NCBI GenBank assembly: GCA_964384555.1
Contig: CAYLLA010000044.1
Span: forward strand, 1 to 13,839
Direction of reading: 5' to 3'
Length of the DNA stretch: 13,839 nucleotides
DNA from: CAG-390 sp964384555
GTDB taxonomy: Bacteria > Bacillota > Clostridia > Oscillospirales > CAG-272
Position 1 is the first letter of the stretch. Each line of letters begins with the position of its first letter. The notes under the pieces were generated by a model. It saw nothing but the letters and a program-made list of their open reading frames with translations, made no database searches and was not told where the DNA came from. A program made the position numbers and the translations under genes. Shown here piece by piece: positions 1 to 6,416 of this stretch.

Positions 1-3000
1 TTGCGTGGTGCAGATCGTTTACATCGCGGGATTTTAAAAGCTCAAATTCCTGCCTGAAGTCGGATACCAGCCCCGCCTTTACATACACTATCTCGGTGTC
101 GGGATAAAGCTTTTTCAAAAGTGATGCAACGGCTTTGGTGGACTGCCGCGTCTCTACCAGCTGGCGATTGATAAACTCAAATCTCTCCTCGTTGGTAAAT
201 GCGGTGTTGCGCGTCAGGCGTTTGAATTTTTCCTCACCCAAAAGCCCGCATTTTTTAAGGTGCAACCAATGGCCGCTCATCTTCTCTCGTATTGCGGCAT
301 CGATCGGGTATTTATCCGTTTTATCACCGTTGACGCGGGAGTCAACAAGTATCTCATTGTTTATTATGCTGTCATCCTTAACAAAGCTGCGCGGGTAGAT
401 GTGCTCGATATTATATCTGCCGTCGCCGGATAACACAGACTGTATATCTATCTCATCCCCCGTGTAAAGACAGCGGCCAAGCTGGATAAAGTACAAAAAC
501 AGCTTGTCACTTTGAAGCTTGTTGTCCGCCATATCGCCAAGCCCCTCAAGCTCTGCACAAAGCTTGCGTATATCATCGTCCTTTATCTTTTGGTAAAGAT
601 CCTTTATCTGCTGCAGGCGAGTGGTGGTGCGTTTACCCTTTTGATCCTCCTTGGTGCCGCGAGCCATCTCAATAAATATCCTCTCCGGCGCGCGCTTTTG
701 GATCTTTACTATGTCCTTTAAAATGTCAAGCGTGCGTATCAAGGGGCGTTTTACTGAATTTGAAAGGCCAAGGTCCTCAATTTCGGCCGTAATGCCGCGC
801 TCATTGGAGCCGTAATATTCCATAACCTGTTGGTCTATGTTGGCCTTAAAATCAAACCTATCCGACATCAGCTGCATCAGGTTGTTGTTGGTCTCCCACA
901 TCGCGCGCAGTATGGTCATATATTCGCCGGTGTTGGGGTCTACAGCGCCCTCGATACCGCACAAAAGCTTGCGCGATAATCTGCCAAAATCCTTGAATTT
1001 TAATCCCGAAAGATATTTCAGGTCGCCCTCCGGCAGCATCCGATAGTTTTTCCTCAGCCATTTTGTGTATCTTGCTCTGTCCTCCGCATATGTTGCACGT
1101 TGGATGATGCTCTCGGCATCTGCGGTGGTGAGGGCGCCCGAACGGATGAGCGCGGCAAACTGTATGTGCGGCCGCAGTGATGACTTTACCGTGATATCCA
1201 GCCCGGATAGTGTGTCCCCCTCCTGCATGTAATTGTTGGCGCGCAGGTGATTTGCAATACGCTTGGGCGTTACCTTGGCGTGATGCATAAATACGTTGTT
1301 GTATATGCTCTGCTTGGCCTCGACCGGTATATCATTGCCGTTTATTTTTATATTGTTGATCTCGTTCAGGACTTCAAAGGCCGAATACACCAGCGAGCAT
1401 TTGGGCAGTACATCCTCCCCGGGGAGGTAGGTACACCGATTGGTCATTCTCTTGATAAAGGCCTCCTCGCTTGCATCAAGGTCTACCATCTCATCAAAAT
1501 TCCAAGGGTATATCTCACCCTCGGCGCGGCGCACCATCCAGTGATTCAGCTTTTTATCGCTCTCCTCTTTCAGCGGGCCGACATAATAGGGGATCCTGAA
1601 CTCAAAGATCGCAAGCAGCTTTTCGGTAACGGTGATACCGTCGGCATCCGCTTGAGTCAAAAACGGCAGATAGGTCGCGGCGTTTTCAAGGATCTTTTTA
1701 AGCTCGTAATAATACAGCTGGTAGGGTATCACGCGGTTATCGCCATCCACCTGCCGGGGCATAAAGGTGTTGCTCTCAAGGCGAGCGAGTATGTCATTAT
1801 ACCACTCGCGGTCGCACTCATCTACGTTTACAGTCGCAAGCACGGATCGAATGTACTTGCAAAACTCATCCTGCGTGGCGCGCTTCTCCGGGTCTCTTTT
1901 TTGGTGCAAAGCGGTGCTGTGACCCACATAGGATGAATAGTTGCCGGGCTGTGTGACGGAACGGAATATTTCCTTGTATTTCTTCGTCGGCAGGTAGGAT
2001 CTTACCATCGATTTTAGGTCGCAAAGGTCCCTTTGGTGACGATAATATACATCCACCTTGGCCTCGGATATAGTCTGCCGCCCGCCCAAAACATCAACCA
2101 ATACCGACCAATCGTATATCTGCTTTAGCTTGCATATAAGCTCCGCATCATCATCGTTCAGTGCCTGCATAGTGGCAGCCAGCATCTCATCGTCCGAATC
2201 AAGGGATATCGAATCGGCATCAAGATCTGCGTATTCTTCCTTGCCAAACAAAGCATCAAGGCTGACCTTGCCGCCGCAAAGCAATTTTATTACAAGCTGA
2301 TAGTTGAATTCATATTGCTCGCTGATCGTCTTGGGCGCACCGCCGGCTCCAAACAGCGCGGTGCCGAGTGCCTTGGTTTTTTTGATGATGCCGTTTTTTA
2401 ATTTAAGCGCATCGGCCACCGCGGAAAGATCAATGTCATCCGACCAAGGGAGCGGGTACTCTCCGTCGCGGGTGATAAACTCCGCAAGATCGTCATACAC
2501 GGTGCGCAGATCTGTCACCGCCTCAACATTGTCGCGGTCAACCTCGCTTAAAAAATGTCCGCGGTGAGCCACAAGCCATGCGCAGGCAATGTAAACAAGA
2601 CGCAAGTCATGCTCGCCCCGATCATTCATAAGCTCGGATATAAGGTGGTGGATCGTCGGGTAGCGCGTGTCGTAATCTTTTTGTGCCTCGTATGTATCAA
2701 AAAGTCGCACTTTGTCCTCTGCGCTCTCGGGGAAGAGATAGCTCTCGTTTATCCTTTTGAAAAAGCCCTCGTCTATCTTGGCTATCTCGTGCGCAAACAA
2801 TTCGCGCACCAAGCGAACGCGCTGTTGGCGGCGGTCAAGTCTGCGTCGAGCCGTGCGGAAGCTGCGGCGCTGTACTGCAGATTGCGCCTCATCAAAAAGC
2901 GTGACTCCCCACATCGGTTCTCCGTGGAATTTACAAAGCGAATAGTCCTCCCCCGCCACGGCGTAACCCACAGAATTTGTTCCGATATCCAGCCCCACAA

Positions 3001-3019
3001 AATATTTTTGATCTTTCAT
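1..3019 (-). CDS. cas9: CRISPR-associated endonuclease Cas9 (type II), 3' end cut by window edge
   Basis: RNA-guided DNA endonuclease of type II CRISPR-Cas immunity; HNH cuts the target strand and RuvC the other. The frame is open from the ATG at 3019 to base 2 (1006 residues). RuvC-I is at residues 5-21 (VGLDIGTNSVG, D11). An arginine-rich bridge helix follows at about 51-69, after the MWGVTLFDEA element. A long REC region runs to about 770. RuvC-II has IEMARG with E784. The HNH motif has IEHIYPRSF with H873 and a following Asn near 897. RuvC-III begins with LHHA (H1004, H1005) as the sequence ends. All visible catalytic residues are intact, and spacings match long Cas9s of about 1300-1400 residues. 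AGGAG lies about 11 bases before the ATG. The missing C-terminus holds the last RuvC aspartate and PAM-interacting domain. Subtype II-A versus II-C cannot be settled because the downstream cas genes are outside the window. Confidence 0.97.
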   Translation of the reverse strand, partial: MKDQKYFVGLDIGTNSVGYAVAGEDYSLCKFHGEPMWGVTLFDEAQSAVQRRSFRTARRRLDRRQQRVRLVRELFAHEIAKIDEGFFKRINESYLFPESAEDKVRLFDTYEAQKDYDTRYPTIHHLISELMNDRGEHDLRLVYIACAWLVAHRGHFLSEVDRDNVEAVTDLRTVYDDLAEFITRDGEYPLPWSDDIDLSAVADALKLKNGIIKKTKALGTALFGAGGAPKTISEQYEFNYQLVIKLLCGGKVSLDALFGKEEYADLDADSISLDSDDEMLAATMQALNDDDAELICKLKQIYDWSVLVDVLGGRQTISEAKVDVYYRHQRDLCDLKSMVRSYLPTKKYKEIFRSVTQPGNYSSYVGHSTALHQKRDPEKRATQDEFCKYIRSVLATVNVDECDREWYNDILARLESNTFMPRQVDGDNRVIPYQLYYYELKKILENAATYLPFLTQADADGITVTEKLLAIFEFRIPYYVGPLKEESDKKLNHWMVRRAEGEIYPWNFDEMVDLDASEEAFIKRMTNRCTYLPGEDVLPKCSLVYSAFEVLNEINNIKINGNDIPVEAKQSIYNNVFMHHAKVTPKRIANHLRANNYMQEGDTLSGLDITVKSSLRPHIQFAALIRSGALTTADAESIIQRATYAEDRARYTKWLRKNYRMLPEGDLKYLSGLKFKDFGRLSRKLLCGIEGAVDPNTGEYMTILRAMWETNNNLMQLMSDRFDFKANIDQQVMEYYGSNERGITAEIEDLGLSNSVKRPLIRTLDILKDIVKIQKRAPERIFIEMARGTKEDQKGKRTTTRLQQIKDLYQKIKDDDIRKLCAELEGLGDMADNKLQSDKLFLYFIQLGRCLYTGDEIDIQSVLSGDGRYNIEHIYPRSFVKDDSIINNEILVDSRVNGDKTDKYPIDAAIREKMSGHWLHLKKCGLLGEEKFKRLTRNTAFTNEERFEFINRQLVETRQSTKAVASLLKKLYPDTEIVYVKAGLVSDFRQEFELLKSRDVNDLHHA

Positions 3020-3020
3020 A

Positions 3021-3049
3021 TTGACAAACGCTCCTTTTTGTGTTAAGAT
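3021..3049 (+). promoter_or_regulatory. Promoter of the tracrRNA
   Basis: A consensus -35 TTGACA (3021-3026) is followed after exactly 17 bases by TAAGAT (3044-3049), preceded by the extended -10 dinucleotide TG with one base between. Transcription is predicted to start near 3056. The -35 box begins one base beyond the cas9 start codon, so this promoter occupies the DNA that encodes the cas9 ribosome binding site on the other strand. Confidence 0.75.
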
Positions 3050-3055
3050 ATAAAT

Positions 3056-3173
3056 GTAATTTGTGTCCCTTATAAATTACACTACGAGTTCAAATAAAAT
3101 AAGTTCAAATCGTCGGCCCGGCCGATAGCACAGCGTGTGCGCAAAAGGCTCCCAAGCTTTTGGGGGTCTTTTT
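3056..3173 (+). ncRNA. tracrRNA of the type II CRISPR-Cas system
   Basis: Trans-activating CRISPR RNA, about 115 bases, which pairs with the crRNA repeat and is bound by Cas9. In order: a candidate anti-repeat at 3070-3095 (upper arm TTATAAATTACACTA, bulge CGAG, lower arm TTCAAAT); an AAAATAA linker typical of the region after the anti-repeat; a nexus-like hairpin at 3113-3125 (TCGGC/GCCGA, 3-base loop); a second hairpin at 3128-3140 (GCACA/TGTGC); and a terminator hairpin at 3147-3168 followed by T runs. A promoter of good quality lies at the right distance upstream. Position next to cas9, divergent from it, is common for tracrRNA genes. The repeat itself is not in the window, so the anti-repeat is inferred from layout: the matching repeat should contain TAGTGTAATTTATAA preceded by a GTTTGA-like 5' end. 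Confidence 0.88.
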
Positions 3174-3180
3174 CTTTTTC
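3147..3180 (+). terminator. Rho-independent terminator of tracrRNA
   Basis: A 9-bp stem (GGCTCCCAA with TTGGGGGTC, two G-U pairs) closes a GCTT loop and is followed by TTTTTCTTTTT. This also forms the last hairpin of the tracrRNA, as in other Cas9 tracrRNAs. Confidence 0.88.
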
Positions 3181-3224
3181 TCCGTGGGACAAACATTATG
3201 GAGATATTTGCTGTTCCTGCTTTT

Positions 3225-3253
3225 ATTATGCGACAAAAAGTGATAATTGTCAA
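3225..3253 (-). promoter_or_regulatory. Probable cas9 promoter
   Basis: On the minus strand, TTGACA (3253-3248) is followed after 17 bases by CATAAT (3230-3225). Start is predicted near 3218, giving a leader of about 200 bases that is antisense to the whole tracrRNA before reaching the cas9 ATG at 3019. A short inverted repeat (GACAA/TTGTC) overlaps the -35 box, and a second (CAAAAA/TTTTTG, 3275-3291) lies just upstream. I saw no better minus-strand promoter nearer to cas9. Confidence 0.65.
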
Positions 3254-3410
3254 GTAAATAAAGATAAAAATAGACAAAAAACTTGTTTTTGCTACGGTCG
3301 GAATGTACATTTTGAATGACAAGCGCGGCCGCCCGCTGCTGTCAGTTTAATGGGGAGCACTTGGGCATAGTCCGATATCGCTTTTTGGGGGAATGGGGCA
3401 GAATATCAAA

Positions 3411-3440
3411 GCCCCATCGGACGGTGTCGTCCGATGGGGC
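3411..3440 (-). terminator. Strong hairpin, likely terminator of the sigma-factor operon
   Basis: A perfect 12-bp stem (GCCCCATCGGAC and its complement) with a 6-base loop lies 86 bases past the lipoprotein stop codon. The T tract after it is weak on the minus strand (TTTGATATT), so termination may be imperfect. The 230 bases between this hairpin and the tracrRNA terminator hold only AT-rich promoter DNA and no gene. Confidence 0.6.
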
Positions 3441-3525
3441 GAAAAGCGGTCGTTTGTTTTTTGGTATCGGTATTTGTCTTTGCGTTCGTATGCCCCCGTG
3501 GGCTCTCTTCTGTGCGAAAGATGGA

Positions 3526-4056
3526 TCAAAACGTTATGCCGTGTTTATTTGTCACTTTTACGCTGATCCTGATGCATTCCTGGGAAAATGCGAAGGTATA
3601 ATTGCCGCGGCGTGCTATCAAAGCACCGCCGGGCATTTTTTCAACGGCAAAGCCGCCGCGCTCCTCCATTTGGCGGCGTATCTCTTCCTCGGTCGAGTTG
3701 ACCGTCAGGCCATACACCTCTATCGCGGGGTCGGTTATACAGATCGATGTAACGCACCGTCTTTTGCTTGAGTAATCGGGATATCGGGTCACCGTGTATA
3801 CAACAAAGTATTGCGGGTCTATCTGCTGACCATCCTCGCCGATGGTCGGCAGGTAACCTGTGCCGTAATATTCGTGCCCGCCCATCATACCGTATTTTTC
3901 TTGATATTTTGAAAGATCAACGTCATCCACGCACTCGGTCAACCAAAACTCCAGGTCGGATGGTGGCTCGCCAAGTGCCGAAAGCTCGTGACCCGTACAC
4001 CCGGCAAGGGACATGGCAAGCACCGCACAGCAAAGCATCAACCATATTTTTTTCAT
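3526..4056 (-). CDS. Putative lipoprotein of unknown function
   Basis: A 176-residue protein with a clear lipoprotein signal: MKKIWLM, a hydrophobic stretch and the lipobox LAGC with Cys20 as the predicted lipidation site. It should be anchored on the outer face of the membrane. The rest (ELSALGEPP..., a YGTGYLPTIGEDGQ segment, YPDYSSKRRC, then VYGLTVNSTEEEIRRQMEERGGF) is a small soluble domain I do not assign to a named family. The last part resembles domains of other Clostridia lipoproteins encoded next to sigma factors, but that is only an impression. The start is supported by AAGGA 10 bases upstream. It begins 21 bases after the preceding membrane-protein gene and is the last gene of the ECF sigma operon, so it may be a sensing or effector partner at the cell surface. 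Confidence 0.8.
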   Translation of the reverse strand: MKKIWLMLCCAVLAMSLAGCTGHELSALGEPPSDLEFWLTECVDDVDLSKYQEKYGMMGGHEYYGTGYLPTIGEDGQQIDPQYFVVYTVTRYPDYSSKRRCVTSICITDPAIEVYGLTVNSTEEEIRRQMEERGGFAVEKMPGGALIARRGNYTFAFSQECIRISVKVTNKHGITF

Positions 4057-4077
4057 GTGTTTGTCTTCCTTTTTAAG

Positions 4078-4791
4078 TCACTCGGCCGAAATGTCGGGAG
4101 CATATTCCACGCCATCGCCGCCGATATAGCTGATATACATATCGCCGTGCAATTCGCAATATGTATCTATCCCCTCGGCGGTGTTCCAGTTAATATTTTT
4201 ATAGTCGCCGATGCCGGATCCCACATAAAAGCACTTCACCCCGCCTGCCGCCATCGCCGTGATCTGCTCGGCGGTCAGCTGGGAGTAGTATTTGCCCTCC
4301 GCGAGGTCCTCGCCCGCAATGTGGACGAGCAGGAGCTCGGCACTGCCGATCGCATCGTTGATCGCGCTGCGGGGGTCTGCCTCTGCCGCGGGGCAAAGGA
4401 TCACGGGAAATTTATGCTCGGCATCCTCAGTAATGCTCATCTTCAGCGCAAGGGCAGAGCCGATATTCGGGTCCACTCCCTCCGGGCGATACATATCGGC
4501 CGCAAACTCCTCGGTGTTGCCGCCGGAGAGGGATGTAACTATAACTATCCTCAGAGAATCCCCCGTGGTATTGTTTGCCGCGGGATCTTTTTCTCCGATG
4601 ATCGCGGGCTCTTGCGGCTCGCTTGGGGACGTGGTGACTCGCCACACCCCAAAGCCCGCAAGCACTGCAAGGCACACGCAACACAGCGAGGATAATGTAA
4701 CTGTGATCCTCGTCATTTTTCTTTTTTTCTCGGCCGCGTACCTGTCTCTGCGTTCAAGCAGGCTGCGTACCATCTCATCACTGTTCTTCAT
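4078..4791 (-). CDS. Single-pass membrane protein, candidate anti-sigma factor
   Basis: A 237-residue protein. Residues 1-26 are charged and cytoplasmic (MKNSDEMVRSLLERRDRYAAEKKRKM). Residues about 27-50 form one membrane helix. About 185 residues outside the cell follow, beginning with a Pro/Ser/Glu-rich stalk. The short basic cytoplasmic tail, the single helix and the overlap with an ECF sigma gene fit a membrane anti-sigma regulator. However, I see no zinc-binding anti-sigma signature (HxxxCxxC), so the role rests on context. AGGAGG lies 9 bases before the ATG, inside the end of the sigma gene; the two genes overlap by 14 bases, which suggests coupled translation. The outer domain (ending YISYIGGDGVEYAPDISAE) is unrecognised. 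It could instead be an extracytoplasmic sensor without direct sigma binding. Confidence 0.75.
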   Translation of the reverse strand: MKNSDEMVRSLLERRDRYAAEKKRKMTRITVTLSSLCCVCLAVLAGFGVWRVTTSPSEPQEPAIIGEKDPAANNTTGDSLRIVIVTSLSGGNTEEFAADMYRPEGVDPNIGSALALKMSITEDAEHKFPVILCPAAEADPRSAINDAIGSAELLLVHIAGEDLAEGKYYSQLTAEQITAMAAGGVKCFYVGSGIGDYKNINWNTAEGIDTYCELHGDMYISYIGGDGVEYAPDISAE

Positions 4792-5335
4792 AAATAAAGC
4801 CCTCCTCTTTTAGCTTTGATCTCAAAGAAAGCTTTGCTCGATAAAGGAGATTTTTGATCTGTCTGTCGCTCTTATTTAAGGCTATTGCCGCATCACCGTT
4901 TGAAAGCTCCTCAAAATACACCAGCCAGATGACTGCCCTGTAGTCGGCGGGAAGAGTGGCAAGCGCCCTGTGGACTGCTATCTTTCGCTCTTCCTTTATG
5001 TAGGCCGCCTCAAGGCTCTGTTCCTCGCCAAGCTCACGCTCCATATCCTCCGCGGATATATCGATAAGCTTTGAGTGGTGCCTTATATGGTCTATCGCCA
5101 CATGTCGCCCGATGGCAAACAGCCATGACTTAAATGAGCTTTTGCCGGAGCATCTCGGCTTTTTGGTGATCAGACGGAAAAAGGTGTCCTCCGCCAGATC
5201 CTCGGCAATAAAAATGTTGTTGACATAACCGTTTAAATAAAGAATAAGACCATCCTTATATTCTCCAACGATCTCAGCTATCCCTGTGTCGTCACCATCA
5301 AGGAAACGGCGGTAGCTACGGGCACCGTTATCCAT
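4778..5335 (-). CDS. ECF-type RNA polymerase sigma factor (sigma-70 family)
   Basis: Transcription initiation factor directing RNA polymerase to a dedicated promoter set, usually in response to envelope or extracellular signals. It is 185 residues from the chosen start. Region 2 spans about 15-85, including AEDLAEDTFFRLI and the -10 recognition helix (FKSWLFAIGRHVAIDHIRHH). Region 4 spans about 125-180 (ALATLPADYRAVIWLVYFEELS, then the helix-turn-helix NKSDRQIKNLLYRAKLSLRSKL). There is no region 1 or 3, as usual for ECF sigmas. The ATG at 5335 is preferred over an in-frame ATG at 5386 because AAGGAG sits 7 bases before it and the extra 17 residues are not sigma-like. It overlaps the membrane-protein gene downstream and leads a three-gene operon. 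The exact ECF group is not assigned. Confidence 0.93.
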   Translation of the reverse strand: MDNGARSYRRFLDGDDTGIAEIVGEYKDGLILYLNGYVNNIFIAEDLAEDTFFRLITKKPRCSGKSSFKSWLFAIGRHVAIDHIRHHSKLIDISAEDMERELGEEQSLEAAYIKEERKIAVHRALATLPADYRAVIWLVYFEELSNGDAAIALNKSDRQIKNLLYRAKLSLRSKLKEEGFIYEEQ

Positions 5336-5409
5336 TGACCTGCTCCTTTCCGAGGGGGATATCCTCCCCTCACTTATAAGTCGCATGGGGAGAGGGGAAG
5401 TCTCGCATT

Positions 5410-5438
5410 ATTATAACATTTTTTGCGGGCTTTTTAAA
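5410..5438 (-). promoter_or_regulatory. Possible promoter of the sigma-factor operon
   Basis: On the minus strand a good -10 TATAAT (5415-5410) has only a weak -35 (TTTAAA, 17 bases upstream). The start would lie near 5403, giving a leader of about 68 bases. That leader includes GAGGGG/CCCCTC (5352-5371), able to form a 6-bp hairpin directly before the ribosome binding site. An autoregulated ECF promoter is possible, but no clear AAC-type -35 was recognised. Confidence 0.4.
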
Positions 5439-5459
5439 TACGATATCGATATAAAAGCT

Positions 5460-5483
5460 CCCGCCGTCCTTGGGCGGCGGGAA
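5460..5483. repeat. Dispersed GC-rich hairpin, copy 1
   Basis: CCCGCCGTC and GGCGGCGGG arms form about 9 bp around a CTTG loop, followed by GAA. From 5463 to 5483 it matches 7298-7318 at 20 of 21 positions. Without a T tract it is not an obvious terminator; it could be a small interspersed repeat. The surrounding intergenic DNA (5416-5620) is otherwise GC-rich and gene-free. Confidence 0.6.
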
Positions 5484-5636
5484 CTCTGCCTGCCGCGGCA
5501 CACGGCGCGCCTTGCCTATCAGATCGTGGGGCGGGGCAAATAAAAAAGCTTTATCCGTCCGATCGACAAAAGCCGCGCGGCGGCCTTGAATTTTTCGCTT
5601 TTTTCGATAATATAAATGAAATGTCACCTTGATGTG

Positions 5637-5665
5637 TTGACGATTCCGTGGATTTGTGGTATGAT
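5637..5665 (+). promoter_or_regulatory. Promoter of the O-acetyltransferase gene
   Basis: TTGACG (5637-5642), a 17-base spacer and TATGAT (5660-5665): one mismatch from consensus in each box. The predicted start near 5672 leaves a leader of about 45 bases. Confidence 0.75.
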
Positions 5666-5716
5666 TTAAGGTGAGCACCGTGGACGGGTAAATTTAAATT
5701 GCAAAGGGTTGATGAT

Positions 5717-6331
5717 ATGACAGAGCGGGAAAAGATGATAAACGGACTTATATATGATCCGAATGATGGGGAGATCATAAATGAGCAGCTGCAGTATCTG
5801 GATAAGCTGTGGGAATTTAATCAGCTAAAGCCCTCACAGCAGACAGAGAAAAAGAATTATATGAAGGAAATGTTCGCCGAATGCGGCGATGATTGCTATA
5901 TAGAATTGCCGTTTCGCGCAAACTGGGGTGGTCATCATGTGCATTTGGGGAACAATGTTTACGCAAATTTTAATCTGACCTTAGTGGATGACGGGCATGT
6001 GTATATCGGGGATCGGGTCATGATCGGGCCGAATGTAACTATAGCTACCGCCAATCATCCGATAGATCCGGAGCTGAGGGCAAAGGGGCTGCAATACAAC
6101 AAGGATGTGTATATCGGCGAGAATACATGGATCGGCGCGGGCGTTATCATAGTTCCGGGCGTTCGCATCGGAAAAAACACCGTGATCGGCGGCGGCAGTG
6201 TTGTAACAAAGGATATACCGGATAATGTGGTTGCGGTCGGTAATCCCTGCCGCGTGCTTCGCAGCATTGGCGAGCACGATAAGAAATATTTTTATAAGAA
6301 AGAGGAGATCGACAGGGGAATGATCCTTTGA
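5717..6331 (+). CDS. Sugar O-acetyltransferase, LacA/Maa family (left-handed beta-helix)
   Basis: Transfers acetyl from acetyl-CoA to a sugar hydroxyl (maltose/galactoside acetyltransferase type) in the cytoplasm; the real acceptor is unknown. It is 204 residues, the usual length. The N-terminal helical maltose-acetyltransferase domain (about 1-55, EREKMINGLIYDPNDGEI) is followed by hexapeptide repeats from about 65 to 185: LGNNVYANFN, IGDRVMIGPNVTI, IGENTWIGAGVIIVPGVRIG, IGGGSVVTKDIP. Catalytic His114 lies in TANHPIDPELR. The C-terminal NPCRVLRSI motif is typical. The ATG at 5717 has AAAGGG 8 bases upstream; an in-frame TTG at 5699 has no good ribosome binding site. It is a single gene with its own promoter, converging on the transporter gene across a shared terminator. 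Confidence 0.95.
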   Translation: MTEREKMINGLIYDPNDGEIINEQLQYLDKLWEFNQLKPSQQTEKKNYMKEMFAECGDDCYIELPFRANWGGHHVHLGNNVYANFNLTLVDDGHVYIGDRVMIGPNVTIATANHPIDPELRAKGLQYNKDVYIGENTWIGAGVIIVPGVRIGKNTVIGGGSVVTKDIPDNVVAVGNPCRVLRSIGEHDKKYFYKKEEIDRGMIL

Positions 6332-6364
6332 TATGCTCCGAGAAAGCATAAGCTCCATAATTGC

Positions 6365-6395
6365 AAAAACCACCTGCCAAGGCAGGTGGTTTTTT
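6365..6395. terminator. Bidirectional Rho-independent terminator
   Basis: A 13-bp stem (AAAAACCACCTGC with its complement, CAAG loop) is flanked by A and T runs on both sides. It can end the O-acetyltransferase transcript on the plus strand and the transporter transcript on the minus strand. Confidence 0.93.
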
Positions 6396-6416
6396 GCGCG
6401 TTATGGGATCGGCGGA

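Noticed and set aside
1247..1936. Open plus-strand frame of 229 codons
   Set aside because: It lies wholly antisense to cas9, whose frame carries the recognised motifs. The translation has no recognisable domain and no ribosome binding site stands out.
3316..3771. Plus-strand open frame of 151 codons
   Set aside because: It crosses the 12-bp terminator hairpin and overlaps the lipoprotein gene antisense; composition and translation do not look protein-like.
5384..5386. Earlier in-frame start for the sigma factor
   Set aside because: The 17 added residues are unlike sigma region 2, and the ATG at 5335 has a far better ribosome binding site.
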